NCBI RefSeq assembly: GCF_009649635.1
Contig: NZ_WJII01000004.1
Location: forward strand, 62,001 to 126,000
Length of the DNA stretch: 64,000 nucleotides
Origin: Microbacterium sp. SYP-A9085
Lineage (GTDB): Bacteria; Actinomycetota; Actinomycetes; Actinomycetales; Microbacteriaceae
Direction of reading: 5' to 3'
Each line of letters begins with the position of its first letter. Within the stretch, counting starts at the first letter, position 1. Below, piece by piece: positions 37,801 through 47,582 of the stretch. The notes beneath the pieces were generated by a model, which worked only from the letters and a program-made list of their open reading frames with translations, was not told where the DNA came from and made no database searches. The position numbers were made by a program, and so were the translations under genes.

Positions 37801-37912
37801 GTCGCACAATATGCGGGATAGCGGCATCCGCACCCGCATCTCCTGCGACACGGTGCGCGTGCTGTCGCACAACATGCGGCATAGCGGCACCCCAACCCGC
37901 ATCTTCTGCGAC
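37801..37912. repeat. two copies of a 49-base nested palindromic repeat
   Basis: Copies at 37801-37849 and 37864-37912, period 63. Each begins GTCGCA and ends TGCGAC, and inside a four-base bulge each carries ATGCGG(G) facing (C)CCGCAT, so each folds as a two-part hairpin. The copies differ at several positions, mostly in bulges and loop. They lie between ffh and the end of the TetR-VOC gene. Confidence 0.8.
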
Positions 37913-37940
37913 GCGACCGGCCACGCGCGGGGCGCGCGCG

Positions 37941-38918
37941 TCACCCCTCGGCCGGGCCGAGCTCCTGGAACAGCGTGAACTGCAGATCCGCCGGGCCCGC
38001 CAGGCGCGCATTGACCGAGCGCCACGGCGTCTCGCGGGCCGACGCGAGGACCTCCGCCCCCGCATCCGCCAGACGGGACGTCTCCGCGGCGGTGTCGGCG
38101 ACCTCGAACGCGAGCCGGATGCCGGGGCTCGTCACTCCGTCGGTCTCCACGCGGTCGATGAACCGCACCTGTTCCGGGTTGGACAGCTCGAGCGTCGCAC
38201 GCCCCGCGCCGAGGATCACGACGCGCGCGCCGTCGTCGCCGGCGTATGACTCCTGTTCGGTGAGGCCGAGCGCGTCGCGGTACACCGCGAGAGCGGCATC
38301 CAGGTCATCCGCCCGCACGACCACGCGCAGCTGCGACACGCGCCCCTCGGGCACTACCGCCGGAACCATGGCCAGCGCGCGCTGAAGGATCGGCTCCAGC
38401 GGAGCGCGTCCCGCGCCCTCCCGTGCCCACGACCACAGCGCCGCCAACACGGCCGCGGCATACGCGGCGCCGCAGATCGCCGCGCGAAGCGGATCGGCGC
38501 CGTCGCGAACGAGTCGGGCCGTGACCGCATCGCCCAGACGCGTCCTTCGCACCGCGGCCTCCCGCGCGAGCTCCGTGTCGATGCCCATCACCTGCGCGTT
38601 CACGACGGCCAGCGCGAGGCTGTCTGGCACGAAGCCCGCGAGGGCATCCGCGAGCACTGTCGCGACCGCGTCGGCCGCGACGTCCAGCCGCCCCTCGACA
38701 TCCGCGATTCGCTCGTCGAACGCCGCCCAGAAGATATCCCCCTTGGCGGAGAAGTAGTTGAAGAAACTCGAGCGGCTCACGCCCGCCCGTCGCGTGATGT
38801 CGGCGACGGATGTCGCGTCGTAGCCCTGCTCCAAGAACAGCTCGCACGCCGCCTCGGCGAGGGTCTCCCGGGACGATGCACGGGGCCGGCCGGCGCGGGA
38901 ATCGGACTCTGCAGCCAT
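37941..38918 (-). CDS. TetR-family regulator fused to a VOC (glyoxalase/bleomycin-resistance) domain
   Basis: 325 residues from ATG 38916-38918, chosen because TACGCT lies six bases upstream. Residues ~15-65 are a TetR DNA-binding domain ([39 protein letters not shown]); ~66-195 look like a TetR ligand/dimer domain. From ~205 on comes a complete VOC domain: [70 protein letters not shown]. The first metal-ligand His of glyoxalases is absent, so the VOC half may bind a ligand rather than catalyse. No stop or frameshift separates the halves. Confidence 0.88.
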   Translation of the reverse strand: MAAESDSRAGRPRASSRETLAEAACELFLEQGYDATSVADITRRAGVSRSSFFNYFSAKGDIFWAAFDERIADVEGRLDVAADAVATVLADALAGFVPDSLALAVVNAQVMGIDTELAREAAVRRTRLGDAVTARLVRDGADPLRAAICGAAYAAAVLAALWSWAREGAGRAPLEPILQRALAMVPAVVPEGRVSQLRVVVRADDLDAALAVYRDALGLTEQESYAGDDGARVVILGAGRATLELSNPEQVRFIDRVETDGVTSPGIRLAFEVADTAAETSRLADAGAEVLASARETPWRSVNARLAGPADLQFTLFQELGPAEG

Positions 38919-38924
38919 GATCTC

Positions 38925-38930
38925 AGCGTA
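38925..38930 (-). promoter_or_regulatory. -10 box of the TetR-VOC gene (leaderless)
   Basis: TACGCT on the minus strand, six bases before the ATG; it also argues against the longer in-frame start at 38984. Confidence 0.45.
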
Positions 38931-38969
38931 GAGGCGCGCCGCGGCGTGCGGCCGCCGCTCCGGATGCGT

Positions 38970-38992
38970 ATTGTTGGACGGCATTCAACAAT
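38970..38992. promoter_or_regulatory. candidate TetR operator between tetR-VOC and lipB
   Basis: ATTGTTG (38970-38976), nine bases, CAACAAT (38986-38992): a perfect 7-bp inverted repeat, unusually AT-rich for this genome. It lies 15 bases from the lipB start and ~50 bases from the regulator start, where it could control both. Confidence 0.6.
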
Positions 38993-39006
38993 ATTGAGGA
39001 GGAGTC

Positions 39007-39645
39007 GTGCTCGCCATCCTGAACGCCGGTCTCGCACCGACCTTCGTCCCGTACCGGGACGGCTGGGCGCTGCAGCGGCGCATCCACGACGACGTCGTGC
39101 GCGGCGTCCGCCCGGACACGCTCATCGTGCTCGAGCACGAGCCCGTCTACACGGCCGGCAAGCGCACGGAGCCGCACGAGCGCCCCGAGGACGGAACCGA
39201 GGTGATCGACGTCGATCGCGGCGGGAAGATCACGTGGCACGGTCCCGGACAGCTCGTCGGCTACCCCATCGTGCGCCTGCGCGAACCGGTCGACGTCGTG
39301 GCGCATGTCCGGCGCATCGAGCGCGTCCTCATCGACGTCCTCGCCCGGCACGGCGTCACCGGCCACCAGGTCGCCGGGCGCAGCGGTGTGTGGGTGCGCC
39401 GCCCGCTGTCCGAGGACAAGATCGCGGCGATCGGCGTGCGGGTCGAGAAGGGCGTCACGATGCACGGCTTCGCCGTCAACTGCGACAACACGCTCGCGGG
39501 CTTCCGCGGCATCATCCCGTGCGGGATCACGGATGCCGGGGTGACGACCGTCAGCGAGGTGGTGGGGCGGGATGTCGCGCCCGCCGACATCCTCGACATC
39601 GTCGCCGCCGCGTTCGCCGCCGAATACGCGGGAGTCGCGGCGTGA
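39007..39645 (+). CDS. lipB: octanoyl-[ACP]:protein N-octanoyltransferase LipB
   Basis: 212 residues from a GTG with GAGGAGGAG just upstream. [18 protein letters not shown], the signature [20 protein letters not shown], and [14 protein letters not shown]-like [19 protein letters not shown] with the catalytic Cys in [16 protein letters not shown]. LipB transfers octanoyl from ACP to lipoyl domains; LipA, overlapping by GTGA, then inserts sulfur. Confidence 0.96.
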   Translation: MLAILNAGLAPTFVPYRDGWALQRRIHDDVVRGVRPDTLIVLEHEPVYTAGKRTEPHERPEDGTEVIDVDRGGKITWHGPGQLVGYPIVRLREPVDVVAHVRRIERVLIDVLARHGVTGHQVAGRSGVWVRRPLSEDKIAAIGVRVEKGVTMHGFAVNCDNTLAGFRGIIPCGITDAGVTTVSEVVGRDVAPADILDIVAAAFAAEYAGVAA

Positions 39646-40640
39646 GCGCGGTGCACCCGGACGGGCGGCGCCTGCTGCGCCTGGAGGTCCGCAACGCGCA
39701 GACCCCCATCGAGCGCAAGCCCGAATGGATCCGCACGAAGGCCAGGATGGGTCCCCAGTACACGCAGCTGCAGCACCTCGTGAGGGACGAGGGGCTGCAC
39801 ACGGTGTGCCAGGAGGCCGGCTGCCCCAACATCTACGAATGCTGGGAGGACCGCGAGGCCACGTTCCTCATCGGCGGCTCGCAATGCACCAGACGATGCG
39901 ACTTCTGCCAGATCGACACCGGCAAGCCCGCCGCGTACGACACGGACGAGCCGCGCCGGGTCGCCGAGAGCGTGCAGCGGATGGGCCTGCGCTATGCGAC
40001 CGTGACATGCGTGGCGCGCGACGACCTGCCCGACGGCGGCGCGTGGCTGAACGCGGAAACCGTCCGGCGGATCCACGCGGTCAACCCCGGAACCGGCGTC
40101 GAGCTGCTGGCCACCGACTTCAACGGACGCCCCGAACTCTTGGGCGAGGTGTTCGGCGCGCGCCCCGAGGTGTTCGCACACAACGTCGAGACCGTCCCGC
40201 GCCTGTTCAAGCGGGTGCGGCCGGCGTTCTCCTACGAGCGCTCCTTGGACGTGCTCGCGCAGGCGCGCGCGGCGGGCCTCATCACGAAGTCGAACCTGAT
40301 CCTGGGCATGGGCGAGGTCCCCGCCGAGGTCGAGCAGGCCCTGCAGGATCTGCACGACGCGGGATGCGACATCATCACGATCACGCAGTACCTGCGTCCC
40401 TCCCCCCGGCACCTGCCGGTGGCACGCTGGGTGAAGCCGGACGAGTTCGTCGCCTACAAGCAGGCGGCAGAGGGCATCGGCTTCCTCGGCGTGCTGGCCG
40501 GCCCGCTCGTGCGCTCGTCGTACCGGGCCGGGCGCCTGTGGGCGCAGTCGATGATCTCGAAGGGCCGCGACATCCCGGAGCACCTCGCGCACATCGCCGC
40601 CGACGTGCACGCCGAACGGGGCTTCGCGCAGGCGGTGTGA
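39642..40640 (+). CDS. lipA: lipoyl synthase LipA
   Basis: 332 residues from the GTG overlapping the lipB stop. The auxiliary cluster motif [13 protein letters not shown] and the radical-SAM motif CTRRCDFC are intact, with FLIGGSQ between and the C-terminal RSSYRAG that ligates the auxiliary cluster. It inserts two sulfurs into protein-bound octanoyl groups of 2-oxoacid dehydrogenases and GcvH. The stop is one base from the convergent DUF2004 stop. Confidence 0.97.
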   Translation: MSAVHPDGRRLLRLEVRNAQTPIERKPEWIRTKARMGPQYTQLQHLVRDEGLHTVCQEAGCPNIYECWEDREATFLIGGSQCTRRCDFCQIDTGKPAAYDTDEPRRVAESVQRMGLRYATVTCVARDDLPDGGAWLNAETVRRIHAVNPGTGVELLATDFNGRPELLGEVFGARPEVFAHNVETVPRLFKRVRPAFSYERSLDVLAQARAAGLITKSNLILGMGEVPAEVEQALQDLHDAGCDIITITQYLRPSPRHLPVARWVKPDEFVAYKQAAEGIGFLGVLAGPLVRSSYRAGRLWAQSMISKGRDIPEHLAHIAADVHAERGFAQAV

Positions 40641-40641
40641 C

Positions 40642-41142
40642 TCAGTCTGCGCTCGTGACGGACTGGACGTCGCCGTCCGTGTCGAGGTTCACCAGCAGCA
40701 CCTCGTCGGTGCTGTCCGGGTCCAAGGCGTACTCGAGCACGGCGAACGGCTCGCTGCCGCCGTGCTCGTCGGCGAGGATCGTCATGCTCATCAGGCGCAG
40801 CGAGCGGATGATGTCGACGTGGGTGTCGCCGGAGATGTCCACGAGCATGTCCTCGAGGTCGGCCCCCAGCGTCTGCTGCTGTTGGAGGATGTACTCGATG
40901 ACCTCGCTGGTGCGGTCGTCGAGTTCGGCGAGCATCGCATTGCGGGCGGCCTGGTCGAGCGATTCGAGCGACGTGATCATGGCCGCCGCGACATCCAGAG
41001 CCGCCCGCGAGACGTCGTGTTCGTCAGGCGCGGTGAGGTCCACGGAAACGGCCTGATCGCCCAGCTCAATCGTCTCGGACCAGAAGATCGAACCGTCGGG
41101 GCCGGATTCGAGGAGTCCGAAGTAGTCGTGTTCGATGGCCAT
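40642..41142 (-). CDS. DUF2004-like acidic protein
   Basis: 166 residues, strongly acidic. MAIEHDYFGLLESGPDGSIF, then DQAVSVDLTAPDEHDVSRA, a helical middle (LDQAARNAMLAELDDRTSEV) and a C-terminal strand-rich part (PFAVLEYALDPDSTDEVLLV). The opening matches what I recall of DUF2004 proteins; no catalytic motif is evident and the function is unknown. A TTTCAT hexamer lies six bases before the ATG, at the position where other genes here have TANNNT. Confidence 0.7.
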   Translation of the reverse strand: MAIEHDYFGLLESGPDGSIFWSETIELGDQAVSVDLTAPDEHDVSRAALDVAAAMITSLESLDQAARNAMLAELDDRTSEVIEYILQQQQTLGADLEDMLVDISGDTHVDIIRSLRLMSMTILADEHGGSEPFAVLEYALDPDSTDEVLLVNLDTDGDVQSVTSAD

Positions 41143-41187
41143 GCCCTTATGAAACCAGGGTCCCGGTCGATCCGGTAGACCGCGCGC

Positions 41188-42057
<870 letters not shown>

Positions 42058-42063
42058 GCCCCC

Positions 42064-42069
42064 AGCCTA
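42064..42069 (-). promoter_or_regulatory. -10 box of ftsY (leaderless)
   Basis: TAGGCT on the minus strand, six bases (GGGGGC) before the ATG. Confidence 0.5.
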
Positions 42070-42137
42070 CGGGGCGGGCCGCGCGCCGCCGTGCGGTGGC
42101 GTTCGCGACGCCGCGTCACAGGACCGCGCCACATTCC

Positions 42138-42172
42138 GGCATCCGCGCCACCGATCAGCGCAGCGGATGCCG
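42138..42172 (-). terminator. hairpin after smc
   Basis: CGGCATCCGC (42138-42147 in top-strand terms) pairs with GCGGATGCCG (42163-42172); outer GTTCGCG (42101-42107) and CGCGAAC (42171-42177) also match. It begins ~20 bases past the smc stop; there is no T run. Confidence 0.4.
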
Positions 42173-42194
42173 CGAACTGCAGCGGTCGCGGTGC

Positions 42195-45100
42195 TCAGAC
42201 CGCGGCGGGCTCTGCCGCTCGCGTCCTGCGGTCGCCCACACGCTGGCCGACGACGGCCGACACGCCGTCCTGACGCATCGAGACCCCGTACAGGGCGTCG
42301 GCGATCTCCATCGTGCGCTTCTGATGCGTGATCACGATCAGCTGACTGGACGCCCGCAGCTGCTCGAACACGCCCAGCAGGCGTCCGAGGTTCGCGTCGT
42401 CGAGGGCCGCCTCGACCTCGTCCAGGATGTAGAACGGGCTCGGCCGCGCCTTGAAGATCGCCGTGAGCAGCGCCACCGCGGCGAGGGAGCGCTCCCCGCC
42501 GGACAGCAGCGACAGGCGCTCGATCTTCTTGCCGACCGGCCGGACCGCGACCTCGATCCCAGTCGCCAGCGGATCGTCGGGGTCGGTGAGCGAGATGCTG
42601 CCGGTCCCGCCGGGGAACAGGATCGGGAACACCTCGCCGAACGCGACCCGGGTGTCCTCGAACGCGGCGAGGAAGATGCTCTGCATCCGCTCGTCGAGCT
42701 CGTCGATGATCGTGAGCAGGTCCTTGCGCGTCTGCGTGAGGTCGGCCAGCTGCTCGGTGAGGAACTTGTGCCGCTGCTCGAGCGCCTCGAACTCCTCCAG
42801 CGCGAGCGGGTTGACCCGACCCAACTGCGCGAGCTTGCGTTCCGCATCCTGCAGCCGGCGCCGCTGCGCGGCACGGTCGAACGGCTCCGGCGCGTCCTCT
42901 TCGGATCCCTGCGCAGGCCCGTATTCCGAAACGAGAATGTCTTCGTCGACGCCCAGTTCGGACTGGACGCGCTCGAGCAGGGCCGTCACGTGCAGGCGCT
43001 TCTCGTGGATCTCCAGCTCGAGGCCGTGCACGCTCTCCGTCAGGCGGGCGAGGCGCTCGCGCACGCCGGACTCCTCGGTGCGCAGCTGCGTCAGCTCTGC
43101 TGTGAGCGCCGTGCGCGCGGACTCCGCCGTCGCCAACTCCACGCGCACCTCGCTCACCGAGCGGTCCACCGAATCCAGCAGCGGGGGCAGCCGCTGCGCG
43201 ACGCCGGCCGCGACCTCGCGCTGCGCACGGCGGATCACGGCGCGGCGCGCCGTCTCGGCCGCGGCGGTCTGCTCGCGCTCCCGCTGCCGCTCGAGCGCCA
43301 CGGCCCGCGCCTGTTCGGACCGCACGCGCTCCTTCAGCGTCTCCACGTCCAGGCGTGCCCGCATCTCGGCGTCCCGCGCGGCTTCCAGCTCATCCAGCAT
43401 GCCGTCCCGCGCGGAGGCGTCGAGAATCGGGCGCGGCGCCTCGAGGGCCGCGTCCAGGCGCTCTTTCGCCACGCGTGCAGATCCCGACGCCTCCTCGACG
43501 GCGGCCTGTGCCTGCCGCAGCGTGGTGGCCAGGCGCTCGCACTCGGCAGCCGCGGCCTCGTGACGCACGGCAGCCCGGTTCATCGTCTCGGCCTGTGCGG
43601 CGAGGGCGGCGTCGTGCGCGCGCAGCGCCTGCAGCGCGGCCTTCGCACGCCGCCGCGCGTCATCCAGGCCCTGCACCCGCCCGGCGAGGGCCTCCCGGAG
43701 CGAGTCGGAGACCACGGTCACCTCGTCCAGCCGCTCCGCGGCGGCATCCCGCTCCGCCGACAGCTCCAGACGTGAACGCCCCGGCCCGGTGCCGGCGCGC
43801 AGCGTGAACGGCGTCACCACTTCGCCGGTCCGCGTGACGACGGTGATGGTGCGCCCGGTGTCGTCGCGGACCGCGGACAGCGCCGTGGGCAGCTCCTCGG
43901 CGACGTACATCGCGCGCAGGACGCCGATGATCCCCGGCGGCGCCGTGACGACGTCCCGCGCGGGCGTCAGCCCCGCCGGAGTCGGTGTGTCTGTGACAGC
44001 ATCGCCGGCGGCGGCGATGACGATATCGACCACGCCCACATCCGCGCTCCCGGCGGCGTGCGCCACGTCCACGGCATCGGCGGCGGCATCCACCAGCAAG
44101 CCCTCCGCGAGCGGACCGAGGGCGGCCGCTATCGCCGCCTCGTATCCCGGTCGCACCTGGACGGCGTCGGAGACGAGGCCCCTGATGCCGGCGCCCGCCG
44201 TCGCCATCAGCTGCGCCGCCCCGTTGCGCACGTCGAGAGCGCGGGACAGGGCGGCCGTCTGCGCCGCGAGCGCGTCCCTCTCCCGCTCCGCGGCGTGGAG
44301 CCGGTCGCGCAGCTCGGCGACCGCGGCTTCGGCGTCCGTCGCCTCGCGCTGGCTCCGCTCGTACGCGGCCGTGTGCTCGGCCGATGCCGCATCCGCCACC
44401 GACGCCGGGTCGAGGTCGGCCAGGACCGCCTCCGCCTCGGCACGACGGTTCAGCGCCGCGTCCAGGGCCGCCTGCTGACGCGCCACCGCCGTCTGGGCCG
44501 CGGACAGGCCGGATGCCGCCGCCTCCGCCGACCCGCGCAGCGCCGTGATCCGCATGTCGTGGTCCGAGACGAGCGCACTCTGCGCGGCGATGTCGGCATC
44601 GAGGGCGTCGAGCTCGCCGCGCGCGTGCACGACCTCGCGCGCGGCCGCCGCGGCGGCATCCTGCGCCGCGTCCAGCCCCGACGCCATCTCGTCGATGCCG
44701 CCCCGCACCTCGTCGATCATCGCGAGCGTCACGGTCTGCGGCGGTGCGAGCGCCTCGACGTCGTCGTCGGCCAGCAGCGAGAGCCGCTGACCCGCCAGCG
44801 AGTACAGCCCGCGCAGCCGCTCCTGCACCTGCTCCAGTGCGAACACGACTCCGCGGGCGGTGTCGACCGCCTCGGAGCGCTGGTCGGCCTCGAGTTCCTC
44901 GATCCGGGCGCGCAGGCTCTCCGTGCGGTCCTGCAGGACGAGCCGTTCGGCGTGCCGCTGGTGCTCGCTCTGCGCGGCCGCCGCAAGCTCGCCGCGCAGC
45001 GCGATCAGCTCGTCCGCATACAGCCGCGCCTTGGCATCCCGCACCTCGGCGGCGATAGTGGCGGCCTCGCGCGCTATCTCGGCCTGCCGGCCGAGCGGCT

Positions 45101-45707
45101 TGAGTTGACGCCGCAGCTCGCCGGCGAGGTCGCTGAGGCGGGTGAGGTTCACCTCCATCGCCTGGAGCTTGCGGACGGTCTTCTCCTTGCGCCGGCGGTG
45201 CTTGAGGATGCCGGCGGCCTCTTCGATGAAACCGCGGCGCTCCTCCGGACTCGCCTGGAGCACGGTGTCCAGCCGGCCCTGCCCGACGATGACGTGCATC
45301 TCACGGCCGAGGCCGGAGTCGCTGAGCAGCTCCTGCACGTCCAGCAGGCGGCACGCGTTCCCGTTGATCGCGTATTCGCTCGTGCCGTTGCGGAACAGCG
45401 TGCGGCTTATCGTCACCTCGGCGTACTCGATCGGCAGCGCCCCGTCGGCGTTGTCGATCGTCAGGCGCACCTCGGCGCGGCCGAGGGGGCCGCGGGTGGA
45501 GGTGCCGGCGAAGATGACGTCCTCCATCTTCCCGCCGCGCAGGGTCTTCGCGCCCTGCTCCCCCATCACCCATGCCAGTGCATCGACGACGTTGGACTTG
45601 CCCGACCCGTTGGGGCCGACGATGGCGGTGACTCCGGGCTCGAGGGCGAACGTGGTCGGCTGAGCGAACGACTTGAACCCCTTGAGCGTCACGCTCTTCA
45701 GGTGCAT
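42195..45707 (-). CDS. smc: chromosome segregation ATPase SMC
   Basis: 1170 residues from MHLKSVTLKGFKSFAQPTTF with GGAGGGG upstream. Walker A GPNGSGKSNVVDALAWVMGE, long coiled coils, a globular hinge around 500-680 (GIRGLVSDAVQVRPGYEAAI region), a second coiled coil and the C-terminal head with LSGGERSLAAVALL and ILDEVEAALDDANL. It is the bacterial condensin core working with ScpA/ScpB. ftsY follows after ~140 bases. A longer in-frame N-terminus was rejected because SMC heads begin at the ATG used. Confidence 0.97.
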   Translation of the reverse strand: MHLKSVTLKGFKSFAQPTTFALEPGVTAIVGPNGSGKSNVVDALAWVMGEQGAKTLRGGKMEDVIFAGTSTRGPLGRAEVRLTIDNADGALPIEYAEVTISRTLFRNGTSEYAINGNACRLLDVQELLSDSGLGREMHVIVGQGRLDTVLQASPEERRGFIEEAAGILKHRRRKEKTVRKLQAMEVNLTRLSDLAGELRRQLKPLGRQAEIAREAATIAAEVRDAKARLYADELIALRGELAAAAQSEHQRHAERLVLQDRTESLRARIEELEADQRSEAVDTARGVVFALEQVQERLRGLYSLAGQRLSLLADDDVEALAPPQTVTLAMIDEVRGGIDEMASGLDAAQDAAAAAAREVVHARGELDALDADIAAQSALVSDHDMRITALRGSAEAAASGLSAAQTAVARQQAALDAALNRRAEAEAVLADLDPASVADAASAEHTAAYERSQREATDAEAAVAELRDRLHAAERERDALAAQTAALSRALDVRNGAAQLMATAGAGIRGLVSDAVQVRPGYEAAIAAALGPLAEGLLVDAAADAVDVAHAAGSADVGVVDIVIAAAGDAVTDTPTPAGLTPARDVVTAPPGIIGVLRAMYVAEELPTALSAVRDDTGRTITVVTRTGEVVTPFTLRAGTGPGRSRLELSAERDAAAERLDEVTVVSDSLREALAGRVQGLDDARRRAKAALQALRAHDAALAAQAETMNRAAVRHEAAAAECERLATTLRQAQAAVEEASGSARVAKERLDAALEAPRPILDASARDGMLDELEAARDAEMRARLDVETLKERVRSEQARAVALERQREREQTAAAETARRAVIRRAQREVAAGVAQRLPPLLDSVDRSVSEVRVELATAESARTALTAELTQLRTEESGVRERLARLTESVHGLELEIHEKRLHVTALLERVQSELGVDEDILVSEYGPAQGSEEDAPEPFDRAAQRRRLQDAERKLAQLGRVNPLALEEFEALEQRHKFLTEQLADLTQTRKDLLTIIDELDERMQSIFLAAFEDTRVAFGEVFPILFPGGTGSISLTDPDDPLATGIEVAVRPVGKKIERLSLLSGGERSLAAVALLTAIFKARPSPFYILDEVEAALDDANLGRLLGVFEQLRASSQLIVITHQKRTMEIADALYGVSMRQDGVSAVVGQRVGDRRTRAAEPAAV

Positions 45708-45841
45708 GGCCCGGCCCCTCCGTCCCACTCCGTCACCGGAACACGCTATCGGATGGGATGTCGGGTCCCGGGCCGACCGGCCGCGCACGGGGATTCCCGC
45801 CGCGCGGCGCGCCCGGGCGGAGCCCGGACCTGAGAATGTGC

Positions 45842-45871
45842 TTGACGGCATCGGTCCCGCCACGCTAGTGT
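45842..45871 (+). promoter_or_regulatory. promoter upstream of the small ORF at 45906
   Basis: TTGACG (45842-45847), 18-base spacer, TAGTGT (45866-45871): one of the best sigma-70-like promoters in the window. The start would lie near 45878, before an AGGGAGG ribosome-binding site. Confidence 0.65.
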
Positions 45872-45905
45872 CGCTAACCGCGTCCGATTCGAAGGGAGGC
45901 CGCCG

Positions 45906-46004
45906 ATGATGATCACCGAACCAATCGCGTTCCGTGCCGCTGCACTTGCGTGCACACGCTCGGCGGCCGCGTCCTTCGCCGCAGATCTGCCCACGGCCGC
46001 TTAG
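45906..46004 (+). CDS. 32-residue small ORF, possible leader peptide
   Basis: ATGATG at 45906-45911 follows AGGGAGG (45893-45899) at ideal spacing and a good promoter. The product starts MMITEPIAFRAAALACTRSA, is Ala-rich (12 of 32) with one Cys, and ends at TAG 46002-46004. It is too short for usual gene calling. The next gene starts 154 bases later after a region with a CGCACGA/TCGTGCG hairpin (46066-46087), so it could be a leader peptide or an independent small protein. I know no homologue. Confidence 0.45.
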   Translation: MMITEPIAFRAAALACTRSAAASFAADLPTAA

Positions 46005-46158
46005 CGGGTCAGAAGCGTCTGCTTCGCCCCGTTCCGTGCTGCCCTGCGCCGTCTCCTGTCGACGGCCCCCGCACGACCGTCAGTTCGTGCGCTTCGCCGC
46101 CCCGCGGCATCCCGTCGGTGTCCCACCGGCACGCTCGTTCGACTTCGAAAGACCTCTC

Positions 46159-46416
46159 ATGAACACCTTGCTGGACCTCACCCGTCCTGACGAGCAGTCT
46201 CGTCTGGACGCCCTGACCGAACTGACGCGCGACACACGCGTGTCCCTGACCGACCGACTCGCCCTGCGCCTGGGCCTGTGGCTGCTGCTGCGGACCGAGC
46301 GCCGGACGCGCGACACCACCCGCGAGGCACGTCGCGCGCTGGCCCGCGAGACGTACACCCGCACCCAGCGCGAGACGGCGCTGGTGCGCGCGATGGTCCT
46401 CATGCAATACCGCTGA
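46159..46416 (+). CDS. small Arg/Leu-rich protein, unknown function
   Basis: 85 residues from MNTLLDLTRPDEQSRLDALT. A hydrophobic patch LALRLGLWLLLRTERR sits in a highly charged helical context (TRDTTREARRALARETYTRT), suggesting a peripheral membrane or nucleic-acid-binding helix bundle. The reading frame stays open 225 bases further upstream, but that part overlaps the small ORF and lacks coding character. It has no strong ribosome-binding site. The GNAT gene follows 47 bases later, probably on the same transcript. Confidence 0.6.
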   Translation: MNTLLDLTRPDEQSRLDALTELTRDTRVSLTDRLALRLGLWLLLRTERRTRDTTREARRALARETYTRTQRETALVRAMVLMQYR

Positions 46417-46463
46417 CCGGCGGCATCCACCGCATCAGCGATCGACAACCCTGAGGAGCCGAC

Positions 46464-47579
46464 ATGACACAGCGCGTCGCCATCGACGAACCCCCGCTGC
46501 CCACCGGAGTCGAGCTGCGTCGGCTGGTCATCCCACAATCGCTGGATGCCGCCGATGCGGCTGACTTCGCCGCGATGGTCCAGGTGCGCAACGCCGTCTA
46601 CCGCGAGATCAACGGGGACGACGACGAGAGCAACACCGCGGCCGAGATCCTGCCGAACTATCAGGACGAGAAGTACGAGCGCAACCTCATCTGGCTGGCG
46701 TTCCTCGACGGACGTCCGGTGGGGCGGGCGATCCTCACGCTGCCGGGCGAGCAGGGATCGCGCGCGGCGTTCGTGAACGCCGAGCTCCTGCGCGAGGCGT
46801 GGGGCCGCGGGATAGGCTCCGCCGCGACGCGGCTGCTGGAGCGCACGGCGCTGGCCGAGGGTCGGACCGTGCTGGAGACCTGGGCAGCGCACACCGATGC
46901 GGACGCTCCCGAGCGGCTGAGCGCGCCCACCGGCTTCGGCACCATCCCGCTGGATCACACCGCCCGTTTCCTGCGCCGTCGCGGCTATGCGCTCGAGCAG
47001 ATCGAGCGCAAGAGCGCGCTGGAGCTCACCGCCGCGGCCGCCGCGCACGTCGACGCTCTGCTGGCCGAGGCGCGCGCCGCCGCGGTCGGATACCGCGTCG
47101 TCCAGTGGACCGCCCCGACGCCGGCCGAGCGCGTCGACGGCTACGCCTGGATGAAATCCCGCATGGTCACGGACGCGCCGGCGGCCGGGATGGAGTTCGA
47201 CGAGGAGGTGTGGGATGCCGCGCGGATCGCCGACCACGAGCGGCCCTACCTCGCGGCGGGCCGGACGCTGCACGTCACCGCCGCCGAGCACATCGCCACC
47301 GGCGAGCTGGCCGCGTTCAACGAGCTCGTGATCGGGGCGGACCACGGCGAGGCCACGCATCAGGAGGACACGCTGGTGCTGGCCGCGCACCGCGGCCACC
47401 GGCTCGGGATGCTCGTGAAGTGCGCCGCGCTGCATGACTGGCGCACGTTCGCCCCCGACTCGCCCCGCGTGATCACGTACAACGCCGAGGAGAACCGGCC
47501 GATGCTCGATATCAACGAGCGGATCGGCTTCGCGCCGGTCGCCTACAACGGCGCGTGGAAGAAGACGCTCGTCGGCTGA
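46464..47579 (+). CDS. two-domain GNAT-family N-acetyltransferase
   Basis: 371 residues with GAGGAG upstream. The N-terminal GNAT has LIWLAFLDGRPVGRAILTLP and LLREAWGRGIGSAATRLLER (acetyl-CoA loop); the C-terminal half repeats the fold with TGELAAFNELVIGADHGE, HQEDTLVLAAHRGHRLGMLV and VITYNAEENRPMLDINERIG. This duplicated layout resembles mycothiol synthase and other actinobacterial tandem GNATs. The substrate is unknown; the known mycothiol synthase motif set is not complete enough to assign it. Confidence 0.85.
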   Translation: MTQRVAIDEPPLPTGVELRRLVIPQSLDAADAADFAAMVQVRNAVYREINGDDDESNTAAEILPNYQDEKYERNLIWLAFLDGRPVGRAILTLPGEQGSRAAFVNAELLREAWGRGIGSAATRLLERTALAEGRTVLETWAAHTDADAPERLSAPTGFGTIPLDHTARFLRRRGYALEQIERKSALELTAAAAAHVDALLAEARAAAVGYRVVQWTAPTPAERVDGYAWMKSRMVTDAPAAGMEFDEEVWDAARIADHERPYLAAGRTLHVTAAEHIATGELAAFNELVIGADHGEATHQEDTLVLAAHRGHRLGMLVKCAALHDWRTFAPDSPRVITYNAEENRPMLDINERIGFAPVAYNGAWKKTLVG

Positions 47580-47582
47580 GCC

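Noticed and set aside
37801-37912. CRISPR-like array
   Set aside because: Only two imperfect units, internally palindromic, with a 14-base spacer and no cas genes.
42096-45833. Long frames opposite smc
   Set aside because: Shadow frames of the SMC coiled coils with no family similarity.
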